Below, one piece after another: positions 1-8,617 of a stretch of 64,000 nucleotides of DNA. The stretch comes from Jatrophihabitans sp. GAS493 (GTDB taxonomy: Bacteria; Actinomycetota; Actinomycetes; Mycobacteriales; Jatrophihabitantaceae), in NCBI RefSeq assembly GCF_900230215.1, contig NZ_LT907982.1, forward strand, positions 4,815,922 to 4,879,921. The letters are read 5' to 3'. How positions within the stretch are numbered: position 1 is the first letter of the stretch; the number at the start of each line of letters is the position of its first letter. A program made the position numbers and the translations under genes. The notes beneath the pieces were generated by a model. It saw only the letters and a list, made by a program, of their open reading frames with translations. It was not told the DNA's origin and made no database searches.

Positions 1-140
1 CCCTTGCTCGACTCGTCATCGGGGTGGGCGTGCACGGCCATCAGGCGCAGCGGCTCGCCCTCCTGGGAGAGCGGGGTCGACCCGGATCGAGCAGACCCGA
101 ATCGGGCCGACCCGGATCGAGTGGGGTCAGATTCAGACAT
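1..140 (-). CDS. mca: Mycothiol S-conjugate amidase, N-terminal part
   Basis: The reverse strand from an ATG at 140 runs off the window edge and encodes a Ser/Arg/Gly-rich leader of about 30 residues followed by LRLMAVHAHPDDESSKG. This is the first strand and zinc-binding AHPDDE motif of the Mca/MshB (PIG-L-like) family. Mca cleaves mycothiol-xenobiotic conjugates to mercapturic acids in the cytoplasm; the SSKG form of the motif and the neighbouring greA favour Mca over the deacetylase MshB. The leader is encoded by short direct repeats (about 78-124) and is longer than usual, so the true start could be the internal ATG of LMAVHAHP. Only about 46 residues are visible. Confidence 0.85.
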   Translation of the reverse strand, partial: MSESDPTRSGSARFGSARSGSTPLSQEGEPLRLMAVHAHPDDESSK

Positions 141-297
141 TCCGGTTGCAGGCACGCCTTCTATTGTTACTGACCCGGCGGCCTGCTAAGCCACACACCC
201 CGAATCACGGCGCTTGCGGGCCTCGTTGAACGTTCGATTTGGTGTAATCATCGTCCACGGTGTTAGGTTCAGAGTTTCATTTGCTCTAGGAGAATCC

Positions 298-795
298 ATG
301 TCCAGCACGCCCGATACGCAAGTCACCTGGCTCACGCAAGACGCCTTCGATCGTCTTTCGCGTGAGCTTGACGAGCTGGTTGCGAACCGTCCGGCGATGG
401 CGCAGGAGATCAACGACCGACGTGAAGAGGGCGACCTCAAGGAGAACGGCGGCTACCACGCTGCGCGCGAGGAGCAGGGCAAGCAGGAGGGGCGCATCAT
501 GCAGCTCCAGCAACTGCTGCGCAGTGCGAAGGTGGGCGAGGCCCCCAGCACCAATGGCAAAGCCGGACCGGGCACCGTGGTCACCGTGCAGTTCGACGGC
601 GACGACGAGCCTGAGAAGTTTCTGATCGGATCCCGTGAAGAGGCCGAGACGACCGATCTGCAGGTCTACTCGGCGGCGTCGCCGCTGGGCCAGGCGCTCA
701 CCGGCGCCGGCGCCGGAGCGACGGTGAGCTACGAGACCCCCAACGGCAAGACGCTCAAGGTGAAGTTGCTGAAGGTCGAGCCCTTCGCCGGCTGA
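298..795 (+). CDS. greA: Transcription elongation factor GreA
   Basis: A 165-residue protein, normal for GreA. Residues about 8-80 form the antiparallel coiled coil, with the conserved stretch [20 protein letters not shown] that carries the acidic tip inserted into the RNA polymerase secondary channel; the C-terminal half is the FKBP-like domain. It stimulates cleavage of backtracked transcripts. The ATG at 298 is preceded by TAGGAGAATCC, a good ribosome binding site; an in-frame ATG at 214 is open but lacks one. It is divergent from mca, as often seen in actinobacteria. Confidence 0.97.
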   Translation: MSSTPDTQVTWLTQDAFDRLSRELDELVANRPAMAQEINDRREEGDLKENGGYHAAREEQGKQEGRIMQLQQLLRSAKVGEAPSTNGKAGPGTVVTVQFDGDDEPEKFLIGSREEAETTDLQVYSAASPLGQALTGAGAGATVSYETPNGKTLKVKLLKVEPFAG

Positions 796-818
796 ATGCC
801 GCTGGAACTAGCCGGCGA
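785..818 (+). terminator. Hairpin over the greA stop codon
   Basis: TCGCCGGCT (785-793) pairs perfectly with AGCCGGCGA (810-818) around a 16-nt loop. It spans the greA stop and sits between two convergent genes, so it could end transcription from both sides. There is no T-run. Confidence 0.45.
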
Positions 819-846
819 TGTGCCTTCCCGGGCCCGATGAGCCTGC

Positions 847-1671
847 TCAGGCCGAGAGCTTGCGGAAACGGTGCACGCAGAGCGGGACGAAGACCACCAG
901 CACGCCGACCAGCCAGCAGAGCGACTGAAGCGCACTCGCGGTGACGTCCAGGTTCAGCGCGGCCTGCACGTTGTGGTCGAACCATCCTCGGACGGCGTCG
1001 ATCACCAGGGTGATCGGGTTGTGCTCGGCGAAGGTCTGCAACCAGCTGGGCATTGAGCTAACCGGGACGAAGGCGGAACTGGCGAAGGTGAGCGGGAAGA
1101 GCCAGAGGAAGCCACCGGAGGAGGCCGCCTCGACAGACTTCACGATCAAGCCGATGTAGATCCCGATCCAGCTGAAGCAGAAACTGAAGAAGAGCATCAG
1201 TGCGACGCCGGCGACCACGTCGCCGACGGTGCTGTGGAAGCGGTATCCGGTGGCCATGCCGACTGCGACCATGATCAGCAGTACGAAGGCGGAACGGATC
1301 GTGTCGGCGATTGCCCGCCCGATGAACATCGCGGCCGGCGAGATCGGCAGGGTTCGGAACCGGTCGACGATCCCCTTTGCCATGTCGTCGGCGACGCCGA
1401 TACCGGTCGCGGCACCGTTGAAGGCAAGCGTCTGTACGAAGATTCCCGGCATCAGGAACTGCACGTAGGGGATGCCGCCGGTGTCGATCGCACCACCGAA
1501 GACGTAGCGGAAGAGCAGCACGAACATGACCGGTTGAATGGTTGAGAAGACCAGCAGATCAGGAATGCGCAGGGCGGTGCGCAGCAGCCGCCAGGTCATC
1601 GTCAGGGAGTCGGTGATCACCGAACCCCGCCGAGCGACGAAGGTGTTGTGCGGCGCGCTGAGGGCGGTCAT
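847..1671 (-). CDS. ABC-2 type transporter permease (DrrB-like)
   Basis: A 274-residue membrane protein with the ABC-2 permease layout: a cytoplasmic N-terminus, then about six hydrophobic segments starting around LVFSTIQPVMFVLLFRYVFG. The last segment ends in a short charged tail. It is the membrane half of an efflux pump of the daunorubicin-resistance type and overlaps the ATPase gene by 4 bases (ATGA at 1668-1671), so the two are translationally coupled. The substrate cannot be read from the sequence; drug or lipid export is typical of the family. Confidence 0.9.
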   Translation of the reverse strand: MTALSAPHNTFVARRGSVITDSLTMTWRLLRTALRIPDLLVFSTIQPVMFVLLFRYVFGGAIDTGGIPYVQFLMPGIFVQTLAFNGAATGIGVADDMAKGIVDRFRTLPISPAAMFIGRAIADTIRSAFVLLIMVAVGMATGYRFHSTVGDVVAGVALMLFFSFCFSWIGIYIGLIVKSVEAASSGGFLWLFPLTFASSAFVPVSSMPSWLQTFAEHNPITLVIDAVRGWFDHNVQAALNLDVTASALQSLCWLVGVLVVFVPLCVHRFRKLSA

Positions 1672-2762
1672 GAGTGGCGTCCCTTCACTGGCTGCTTCGG
1701 TTGGGCACCCGCGGTCGGGGCGTCGGCCCCGGTTTCGTCGGTGGCGGCGTGCCCGGTGAGCGAGAGGAAGACGTCATCGAGCGTCGGCCGCCGCAGCGCG
1801 AGATCCTCGATCACGATGCCGACCGCGTCCAGTTGACGAACCACCTCGGCCAGCACGCTGGCACCCCCGGTGATCGGAACCGAGAGACGACGGCTCTCGG
1901 CATCCACCGAGGGGTCGGCCCCGTCGCCGACGCCGCGCATGATCGCCGCGGCCGTATCCAGCGCCGAGGAGTTGGCGGCTGTGGGGTTGGCGGCTGCGGA
2001 GTTGGCGGCTGCGGAGTCGACGGCTGCGGAGTCGACGGCTGAGGTACCGACGGCGGCGATCGCCAGTTCGAGCCGGGCCCCGCCGACCTGCGACTTCAAC
2101 TCGTCGGAGGTGCCACGAGCGATCACCTTGCCGGCATCGATCACCGCGATCGATGACGCGAGCGCGTCGGCCTCCTCCAGATACTGCGTGGTCAGCAGCA
2201 TCGTGGTGCCTTCCCGCACGAGGTCTTCGATCACCGTCCACATACCGAGGCGGCTGCGCGGGTCGAGGCCGGTGGTGGGCTCATCCAGGAAGAGAACCTG
2301 GGGCTGCGAGATGAGGGAGGCGGCGATATCCAGCCGGCGCCGCATACCGCCGGAGTAGGTCTTGGCGATTCGCGAGGCGGCGTCGGTGAGGTCGAAGCGC
2401 TCGAGCAGCTCATCGGCCCGGGCGGCGGATCGGGCTCGGCCGAGATGGAAGAGGCGGCCGAAGAGGATCAGGTTCTCCCGCCCGGTGAGGTAATCATCGA
2501 TCGCGGCGAACTGCCCGGTTACCCCGATGATTCGTCGCACCTGTTCGGGATGGGTGGTGACGTCGATGCCGCGCACCACCGCCCGTCCCGCGTCCGGGCG
2601 CAGCAGCGTGGCCAGCACGCGCACCGCAGTGGTCTTCCCAGCGCCATTCGGCCCGAGCAGACCGAGGACGGTGCCCTCGGGGACGGCAAGATCGAGCCCG
2701 TCCAGGGCAACTGTGCGGCCGAAGTGTTTGACCAGGCCCTCGGCTATGACCGCATCAGACAT
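1668..2762 (-). CDS. ABC transporter ATP-binding protein (DrrA-like)
   Basis: A 364-residue ATPase with Walker A GPNGAGKT (residues 37-44), signature SGGMRRR (near 140), Walker B VLFLDEPT (near 160) and the C-terminal extension of the DrrA family. It energises the permease encoded by the overlapping downstream gene. Residues about 241-265 are five copies of a pentapeptide of the AVDSA/AANSA type, encoded by a 15-bp tandem repeat and lying between the ATPase core and the C-terminal domain; this insert is not part of the family fold. A MarR-family gene lies just upstream on the same strand, so MarR control of the pump is likely but inferred. Confidence 0.93.
   Translation of the reverse strand: MSDAVIAEGLVKHFGRTVALDGLDLAVPEGTVLGLLGPNGAGKTTAVRVLATLLRPDAGRAVVRGIDVTTHPEQVRRIIGVTGQFAAIDDYLTGRENLILFGRLFHLGRARSAARADELLERFDLTDAASRIAKTYSGGMRRRLDIAASLISQPQVLFLDEPTTGLDPRSRLGMWTVIEDLVREGTTMLLTTQYLEEADALASSIAVIDAGKVIARGTSDELKSQVGGARLELAIAAVGTSAVDSAAVDSAAANSAAANPTAANSSALDTAAAIMRGVGDGADPSVDAESRRLSVPITGGASVLAEVVRQLDAVGIVIEDLALRRPTLDDVFLSLTGHAATDETGADAPTAGAQPKQPVKGRHS
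1966..2040. repeat. 15-bp tandem repeat, 5 copies, in the ABC ATPase gene
   Basis: Five consecutive 15-bp units of the form GCGGAGTTGGCGGCT (plus strand) at 1966, 1981, 1996, 2011 and 2026. The last two are identical. Each encodes five residues, so copy changes keep the reading frame. Confidence 0.9.
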
Positions 2763-2857
2763 GCAACGAACCTATCGTCAGCCACCGACAACCTGCACCC
2801 GCGTTTTCGATTCAGGCGGCCAGTGTCGACATGTTCAGCGGTCAGGCGGCTGCGGGC

Positions 2858-3364
2858 TCAGCGTCGACGACGTGGCGCGGCACGCTCAACCAGCTCCGGC
2901 TCGCCGGGAATGCTCTCGGTGCGAGCGCGCAGGCCGCCGGCCAGCACCAGCAGAACGTCGGCGACCTCAGCCAGATCGCCTGACGGGATCTGATCGAAGG
3001 CGTGCAGGAACCATTCCCGCGCGGCGGCAACCGCCATGTTGCCGTCCGGGGTGAGCTGAATGATGCTGCGCCGCCGATCATTCGGATCGGCCACGCGCTC
3101 GGCGATGGAATTGCGCTCCAGTCGATCGACGAGGGCGGTGGTGGAGCTGGTGTTGAAGCCCATTGCGGCGCCCAGTTCACCCTGCCCCATCCGGCCCCGG
3201 GCGAAGAGGTAGGAGACGGCTTGGGTCTCGCTCACCGTCAACGCCAGCTTGGCGGCGACCACCTGTCGATAGCTCTCAGCGGCCAGAATCAGCTCTCGCA
3301 GGGCGGCGACCGCGGCATCGATCGGAGCACGGTCGGGCATATCGGGGGTCTCCATCGTGGGCAT
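2858..3364 (-). CDS. MarR-family transcriptional regulator
   Basis: A 168-residue winged-helix protein. GELGAAMGFNTSSTTALVDR is the recognition region, and DPNDRRRSI (about residue 95) is the wing motif characteristic of MarR proteins. The chosen ATG at 3364 follows TTAGGAAC; a TTG at 3385 and ATGs at 3355 and 3340 are in frame. It lies upstream of, and in the same direction as, the ABC exporter genes, with about 95 bases between, so it probably represses itself and the pump until a ligand binds. Confidence 0.9.
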   Translation of the reverse strand: MPTMETPDMPDRAPIDAAVAALRELILAAESYRQVVAAKLALTVSETQAVSYLFARGRMGQGELGAAMGFNTSSTTALVDRLERNSIAERVADPNDRRRSIIQLTPDGNMAVAAAREWFLHAFDQIPSGDLAEVADVLLVLAGGLRARTESIPGEPELVERAAPRRRR

Positions 3365-3379
3365 GTTCCTAATTAACTC

Positions 3380-3400
3380 GTTCAACGTTCAACTTGACAG
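3380..3400. promoter_or_regulatory. Candidate MarR operator/promoter region
   Basis: Two adjacent copies of GTTCAAC (3380-3386, 3387-3393) run into the odd palindrome TCAACTTGA (3389-3397) in an AT-rich stretch just upstream of the marR-like start. TTGACA is present on the plus strand at 3394-3399. MarR autoregulation through such sites is common; the operator call is inference. Confidence 0.4.
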
Positions 3401-3760
3401 ACGTTTTACTTGATTATTACTCTACTCGAGGAACGATCCACTAGCTGGATGGTTCGGCGGGACGGCAGCGGGGGCTGCGCGTCTGGCCTGAGGAAGCGAT
3501 CGGCCCGGGGGTCAATCGCCGACTTGCACGAGCTCGACCCGGGGGGGTCGACCACGAGTTCGTTCGAGCGGGCCGTTGCCTGTCCACCGTGCTTGCGCAC
3601 GAGGCGACGGTCCGCTCATCGATTCTGCCCCACCGATCGGAGCGGCCCGACCAACTCGGATTTCGCAGACGCTCACCAACCCAGGGGCGGAGCGGCGATT
3701 CATCTCGGAGCGAACAGCGGGTGCTGGCACGCGCGGAATTTGCGCCGTAGCGTCGAAGGG
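3401..3760. other. Gene-free stretch upstream of the AAA+ ATPase gene
   Basis: The frame of the downstream gene stays open back to 3410, but the translation is Arg/Ser/Pro-rich and does not resemble the family. I see one short hairpin, TCGACCC-gggg-GGGTCGA (3534-3551), and no other feature. It is probably a 5' leader plus the promoter region. Confidence 0.5.
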
Positions 3761-5242
3761 GTGACCTCACCTGACTTCGGCAGTGACCTCCCAGTCGACG
3801 GCGTCAACGAAGCCCCGACGATCTCCACCCTCGGCGACCTCCGGGCCAGCGGCCATGTGCATCGCAGCGTGAAGGCCGAGATCCGACAGAATCTGATCAA
3901 CCGCCTGGCGACGGGGCAGCCCTCCGTCCCCGGCATCGTCGGTTTCGACGACACCGTGCTCCCCGAGATCGAGCGGGCCCTGCTCGCCGGCCACGACATC
4001 GTGCTGCTCGGCGAGCGCGGCCAGGGCAAGACGCGTCTCATCCGCACTCTGGTCGGGCTACTCGACGAATGGACTCCGGTGATCGCCGGCTCCGAACTCA
4101 ACGAGCATCCCTACCATCCGATCACCTCTGGATCGCTGATTCGCGTGCAGGAGTTCGGTGATTCGCTACCCATCAGCTGGCGGCACCGCAGCGAACGAAT
4201 CGGCGAGAAGCTGGCCACTCCGGACACTTCCGTCGGTGATCTCATCGGCGACATCGACCCGATCAAGGTGGCCGAGGGGCGCACCCTGGGTGACCCGGAG
4301 ACCGTGCACTATGGCCTGGTTCCGCGCACGAATCGCGGTATCTTCGCCGTCAATGAGCTCCCCGACCTGGCCGAGCGAATCCAGGTCGCACTGCTGAATG
4401 TGCTGGAAGAACGGGACATTCAGATCCGCGGCTACCAGCTCCGCCTGCCGTTGGACCTGCTCATGGTCGCCAGCGCCAACCCCGAGGACTACACCAATCG
4501 CGGACGCATCATCACTCCGCTGAAGGACCGCTTCGGCGCTGAGGTACGCACCCACTACCCGCTCGAACTGGCCGACGAACTGCGCCTGATGGCCCAGGAG
4601 GCCGCGGTGCTCTGGGGCGACGAGGCGGGCGGCGACGCGCTCGCGGCACCGGTCGTCCCCGGACATCTCCTCGAGATTGTCGGACGATTCGCCCGGACGG
4701 TGCGCGACGCACCCCAGGTCGACCAGCGCTCCGGAGTCTCGGCTCGCTTCGCCATCGCCGCCGTCGAGACGGTGGCCGCCAGCGCCGTGCGCCGGGCCGC
4801 GATCAACGGTGAGGCGGTCGCCGTGGCCCGGGTGGCCGATCTCCCCGCCGTCGTCCCGGCCTCCCGCGGCAAGGTGGAGTTCGACGACGCCGACGAGGGG
4901 CGCGAGTTCGAGGTGCTGGAGCACCTGCTCCGGCTGGCCACCGCGGCGACCTATCGCGCCCGGCTGGCCGGACTGGACCTGCGGCCACTGCAGCAGAAGT
5001 TCGACGACGGCCTGGTCATCGAGACCGGCGACACCGTATCGGCCGAGGAGCTCCTCCGCCAGATCGGTGCCGTCCCCGGGTTGAGCGACTTGCTGGAGCG
5101 TCTGGAGCCGGACGGATTGGGCGAGGGGCCGGCCGCGGTCGGGGTCGCCGCCGCCGCCGTCGAGTTCGCTCTCGAAGGGCTATACCTCAATAAAAGACTG
5201 GCGAAAGACAGCTCCGGCGGACGGACGGTCTACGGCGCATGA
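3761..5242 (+). CDS. AAA+ ATPase, magnesium chelatase ChlI/MoxR type
   Basis: About 493 residues from a GTG at 3761. The conserved N-terminal motif TLGDLRASGHVHRSVKAE is followed by Walker A GERGQGKT (about residue 84) and an AAA+ core with NVLEERDIQIRGY and MVASANPEDYTNRGRIITPLKDRFGAEV. It is a MoxR/ChlI-like chaperone ATPase, not a true magnesium chelatase subunit; from memory, Rv0958 of M. tuberculosis is of this type. It overlaps the following VWA gene by 4 bases, and such pairs act together to insert cofactors or remodel proteins; the target is unknown. The start is uncertain because AAGGG lies directly against the GTG and the frame is open upstream. Confidence 0.88.
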   Translation: MTSPDFGSDLPVDGVNEAPTISTLGDLRASGHVHRSVKAEIRQNLINRLATGQPSVPGIVGFDDTVLPEIERALLAGHDIVLLGERGQGKTRLIRTLVGLLDEWTPVIAGSELNEHPYHPITSGSLIRVQEFGDSLPISWRHRSERIGEKLATPDTSVGDLIGDIDPIKVAEGRTLGDPETVHYGLVPRTNRGIFAVNELPDLAERIQVALLNVLEERDIQIRGYQLRLPLDLLMVASANPEDYTNRGRIITPLKDRFGAEVRTHYPLELADELRLMAQEAAVLWGDEAGGDALAAPVVPGHLLEIVGRFARTVRDAPQVDQRSGVSARFAIAAVETVAASAVRRAAINGEAVAVARVADLPAVVPASRGKVEFDDADEGREFEVLEHLLRLATAATYRARLAGLDLRPLQQKFDDGLVIETGDTVSAEELLRQIGAVPGLSDLLERLEPDGLGEGPAAVGVAAAAVEFALEGLYLNKRLAKDSSGGRTVYGA

Positions 5243-7212
5243 CCGCTCGCTACGGCGCCTGGCACGGCGGTCCGGATCCACTGGACTCCCCCTTCGACGT
5301 GCGCCGGGCGCTGGACGAGCTGGGCGAGGACGTGCTGGCCGGCGGGTCACCTCGCGACGCCCTGCGTAGCCTGCTGCGCCGAGGGCTGGACGGCCGCTCC
5401 GGACTGGACGCGCTGCGCCGCAAGGCGCGCGAGCGGGCCCGGGCCCTGCGCCGGGACAACCGTCTGGACGGGACGCTGCAGCAGGTTCGTGAGCTGCTCG
5501 ACCAGGCTCTGGAGGCCGAGCGTCAGGCCCTCTTCCCCGACCCGGCCGACTCGGCCCGGATGGCCGAGGCGGAGCTGGACGCGTTGCCGAGCGACACCTC
5601 GCGAGCGGTTCGGCAGCTGAGCGAGTACCAGTGGCGCGATCCACAGGCCAAGGCGAAGTACGACGAGATCCAGGAGCTACTGCGTAGCGAGGTGCTGGAC
5701 GCGCAGTTCGCCGGCATGCGGGATGCACTGGCCGGTGCCGACGCGCAGGACTTCGCCGCGATCGCCGAGATGATGCGAGCGCTGAACGACATGCTCGACG
5801 CCGACGCCCGGGGCGAGCACACCCAGGAGCAGTTCGACGAGTTCATGAACCAGTACGGCCAGTATTTCCCGGATAATCCGACGAACCTGGCCGAGCTGGT
5901 CGACTCGCTGGCCCGACGCTCCGCGGCGGCCCAGCGGCTGATGAACTCGCTGAGCCCCGAGCAGCAGGCCGAACTGGCCGGGCTCATGCAGCAGGCCATG
6001 GCCGATGCCGGGCTCTCCGAGCAGATGGGACGCCTGCAGGATTCGCTTCGCGCCGCCCGTCCCGACCTGCAGTGGGGTGGTCGGGAGCCGAACAACGGCG
6101 GTGAGGGGCCGGGGATGGGCTTCTCCGACGCGACCCAGGCCCTGGCCGAGCTGGCGGATCTGGACGAACTCGCAGCGCTGGCCGGGCAGGACTACCCTGG
6201 GGCGAGCCTGGACGACATCGACGACGAGCTCATCGAGCGGGCCCTCGGCCGGCCGGCCGTCGAGGATCTGGAGAACCTGCGCCGCATCGAGCGCGAACTG
6301 CAGAAGCAGGGTTACCTGGAGCGTGGGGGCGAGGGGCTGCAGTTGAGCCCGCGCGCCCTGCGCCGCCTCGGGGCGACCGCGCTGCGCCGGGTGTTCGCCG
6401 ACCTGGAGTCGGTGGGACGCGGTGGCCATGACGTGCGCAACGCCGGCGCGGCCGGAGAGGTGACCGGCGCGAGCCGGCAGTGGCAGTTCGGGGACGAGCA
6501 GCCGCTGGACGTGGTGCGGACGGTGCGGAACTCGGTGCTGCGCAGTGGCCGGATCGATCGCGGTGCCGGTCGGCGCATCGAGCTGGCGCCGGAGGATTTC
6601 GAGGTGGTGGAGACCGAGCGTCGTTCGTCGTCGGCGATCGCGCTGCTCGTCGACATGTCCTGGTCGATGGAGCTTCGCGGAACGTGGGGTGAGGCGAAGA
6701 CCACCGCGCTGGCCCTGCACTCGCTCGTCACCACCAAGTACCCGCAGGACGCCATCGAGATCATCGGGTTCAGCGACTACGCCCGCGTGATGACCCCGCG
6801 GCAGCTGGTCGACCATGATTTCCAGCGGGTGCAGGGCACCAACCTGCAGCACGCCCTCATGCTGGCCCGCCGGCATCTGGACAAGCACAAGACCTCCGAC
6901 CCGATCATCCTGGTGATCACCGACGGCGAGCCGACCGCGCACCTGGCCGCCGACGGCTTCGCCGACTTCGACTGGCCGCCCTCGCCGCAGACCCTGGCCG
7001 CCACCTTCGCCGAGGTGGAGCGCTGCACCCGGCGCGGGGCCACCATCAACGTCTTCATGCTCGACGACGAGCCCCGTCTCATCGACTTCATGCAGGAACT
7101 GGGGCGGCGCAACGGCGGCCGGGTGCTCCTCCCGGCCCGCGGAGCGCTGGGCGAGTACGTCGTCACCGACTACCTGCGCTCCCGCGACCGCGGCCGCCGT
7201 CGCGCCGGCTGA
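5239..7212 (+). CDS. VWA-domain partner of the MoxR-like ATPase
   Basis: A 657-residue protein with a long, acidic and helical N-terminal two thirds rich in Gln/Glu/Arg, then a C-terminal von Willebrand A domain. The MIDAS motif DMSWS is at about residue 471, preceded by SSAIALLV and followed by ILVITDGEPTAHL. VWA domains bind a metal and a protein partner; here the partner is presumably the ATPase encoded by the overlapping upstream gene (ATGA at 5239-5242). From memory it resembles Rv0959. The biological client is unknown. A hairpin follows the stop. Confidence 0.88.
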   Translation: MTARYGAWHGGPDPLDSPFDVRRALDELGEDVLAGGSPRDALRSLLRRGLDGRSGLDALRRKARERARALRRDNRLDGTLQQVRELLDQALEAERQALFPDPADSARMAEAELDALPSDTSRAVRQLSEYQWRDPQAKAKYDEIQELLRSEVLDAQFAGMRDALAGADAQDFAAIAEMMRALNDMLDADARGEHTQEQFDEFMNQYGQYFPDNPTNLAELVDSLARRSAAAQRLMNSLSPEQQAELAGLMQQAMADAGLSEQMGRLQDSLRAARPDLQWGGREPNNGGEGPGMGFSDATQALAELADLDELAALAGQDYPGASLDDIDDELIERALGRPAVEDLENLRRIERELQKQGYLERGGEGLQLSPRALRRLGATALRRVFADLESVGRGGHDVRNAGAAGEVTGASRQWQFGDEQPLDVVRTVRNSVLRSGRIDRGAGRRIELAPEDFEVVETERRSSSAIALLVDMSWSMELRGTWGEAKTTALALHSLVTTKYPQDAIEIIGFSDYARVMTPRQLVDHDFQRVQGTNLQHALMLARRHLDKHKTSDPIILVITDGEPTAHLAADGFADFDWPPSPQTLAATFAEVERCTRRGATINVFMLDDEPRLIDFMQELGRRNGGRVLLPARGALGEYVVTDYLRSRDRGRRRAG

Positions 7213-7221
7213 GCGTCTACC

Positions 7222-7247
7222 GGGTGGCGCGAACCAAATCGCCACCC
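7222..7247 (+). terminator. Hairpin after the VWA gene
   Basis: GGGTGGCG (7222-7229) pairs with CGCCACCC (7240-7247) around a 10-nt loop, 10 bases after the stop at 7212. A second inverted repeat, CTCGTCT (7251-7257)/AGACGAG (7274-7280), follows in the leader of the sigma factor gene. Confidence 0.5.
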
Positions 7248-7298
7248 CGCCTCGTCTAAGAGAGTGTCAGGAGAGACGAGCAGCAGGAGGATGGACGA

Positions 7299-7784
7299 AT
7301 GCCAGACGAGGAGGCCTTCCGCGCCTTCGTCCAACTGCACGGCTCTCAGCTGACCCAGACCGCGCGGCTGCTCACCGGCAGCCACCACGGCGGCGAGGAT
7401 CTGGCCCAGAACGTGCTGATCAAGCTGTACCTCAAGTGGGACCAGGTGAGCGCGCCGCTGGCCTACGCCCGCAAGTCCCTGGTGAGCACGCACATCGACT
7501 CGACCCGGCGGCGTTGGTGGGGCGAGCGCCCCACCGTTGAACTGCCCGACCTGCACAGCGTCGACGACGCCTCCCAGAGCACGGTTGCCAAGGACGAGAT
7601 ACGGCAACTGCTGACGGGGTTGAGCCCACGCGAGCGGGCCGTCGTGGTGCTGCGCTACTACTGCGATCTCTCCGAACGCGAGACGGCCGAGATCCTGAAG
7701 ATGCCCGTCGGCACGGTGAAGAGCGCCTGCGCGCGGGCGCTGACCCAGCTGCGCGTGACGGCGACGATCGGAGAAGGAAGGTGA
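7299..7784 (+). CDS. ECF sigma factor, SigE family of actinobacteria
   Basis: A 161-residue sigma-70-like factor with only regions 2 and 4. Region 2 is EAFRAFVQLHGSQLTQTARLL through DLAQNVLIKLYLKW; region 4 is LSPRERAVVVLRYYCDLSE with the helix-turn-helix ETAEILKMPVGTVKSACARA. The ATG follows AGGAGG (7285-7290) at 8-nt spacing. The next gene starts 7 bases after its stop and encodes a single-span membrane protein, suggesting a sigma/anti-sigma pair. The promoter targets are unknown. Confidence 0.93.
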   Translation: MPDEEAFRAFVQLHGSQLTQTARLLTGSHHGGEDLAQNVLIKLYLKWDQVSAPLAYARKSLVSTHIDSTRRRWWGERPTVELPDLHSVDDASQSTVAKDEIRQLLTGLSPRERAVVVLRYYCDLSERETAEILKMPVGTVKSACARALTQLRVTATIGEGR

Positions 7785-7791
7785 GCGACAG

Positions 7792-8562
7792 ATGAGTCCC
7801 AGCGAAGAGCAACTGCGCGCCGCGCTGCGCGCCGACGAGCCGTCCGCGCCAGATGCCGGTCCGATCATCGAGCAGGCGGTGGCGGCCCGGCGAACCCGGC
7901 GGCGAAACCTGGCCGGGGCGACCGGCGCGGTGCTGATGGTGCTGGCCATCGCCGGCGTCGGGGTCGCGGTGAAGCGCTCAGGCTCGACGAACGACGTCAC
8001 AGCCCCAGCGGCCGCCGGAACCGCTCCCGCGGTTACTTCCAGCGCTACCGGCGTGGCCTCAAGCGGGTCAGCCTCAAGCGGGCCGACCTCAGCCGGCGGC
8101 GTGCCGTACCACGTCCCCGCCGACTCGAACTGTCCGACCACGCTGCCCAACGTGACGATCCCCGGCGACACAGCCGGCTGGTCGACGCCGCTCATCAGCT
8201 CAGACGCAGCGTCGATTCTGCTCTGCACCTATGACCCCACCGCACCTAGCGTGCCGGTTGGACACACGCTCTTCGATCGCACCCAGTCCGCGCAGCTGGC
8301 CGCAACGCTGAACAATGCGCCGATACCGGCCGAGCAGTTCGCCTGCCCAGCCATGGCCGGACCGAAGTTGCTGTTGATCGCCAGCACCGGAGCCGGAACG
8401 AAGGTGGTCGAGGCCGACACCGTCTGTGGCACCTTCACCGACGGCGTCGGCCTTCGGGTCAGCCCAGACCTGGCGACCCAGGTGCTCAACGAAGCGGGTT
8501 ACAGCCCGACTGACGCGACCAACTCCGGGAAGGCCAGTCATGGACCGGGGCCGGCGAAGTAG
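7792..8562 (+). CDS. Single-span membrane protein, putative anti-sigma partner
   Basis: A 256-residue protein: about 38 cytoplasmic residues with an Arg-rich end (RRTRRRN), one transmembrane helix (about residues 40-58, GAVLMVLAIAGVGVAV), a Ser/Thr/Ala/Gly-rich linker with short repeats (ASSGS), then a Cys-containing extracellular domain. It has no HxxxCxxC zinc anti-sigma motif. Its position directly behind an ECF sigma gene is the only reason to call it a regulator; a sensor role is inference. Confidence 0.6.
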   Translation: MSPSEEQLRAALRADEPSAPDAGPIIEQAVAARRTRRRNLAGATGAVLMVLAIAGVGVAVKRSGSTNDVTAPAAAGTAPAVTSSATGVASSGSASSGPTSAGGVPYHVPADSNCPTTLPNVTIPGDTAGWSTPLISSDAASILLCTYDPTAPSVPVGHTLFDRTQSAQLAATLNNAPIPAEQFACPAMAGPKLLLIASTGAGTKVVEADTVCGTFTDGVGLRVSPDLATQVLNEAGYSPTDATNSGKASHGPGPAK

Positions 8563-8565
8563 AAC

Positions 8566-8605
8566 GTCCTGCAGCGTGCGGGCCCAGGTACGCATACTGC
8601 AGGAC
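8566..8605 (+). terminator. Hairpin after the sigma/membrane-protein operon
   Basis: GTCCTGCAG (8566-8574) pairs perfectly with CTGCAGGAC (8597-8605), followed by TTTC. It starts three bases after the stop of the membrane-protein gene, and the loop has some internal pairing. Confidence 0.55.
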
Positions 8606-8617
8606 TTTCGCGTCGCC

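Noticed and set aside
3410..3760. N-terminal extension of the MoxR-like ATPase
   Set aside because: Open frame only; composition is unlike the family and no ribosome binding site is present.
5677..7245. A 522-codon open frame antisense to the VWA gene
   Set aside because: Same GC effect; no homology seen, and the VWA MIDAS motif proves the other strand.
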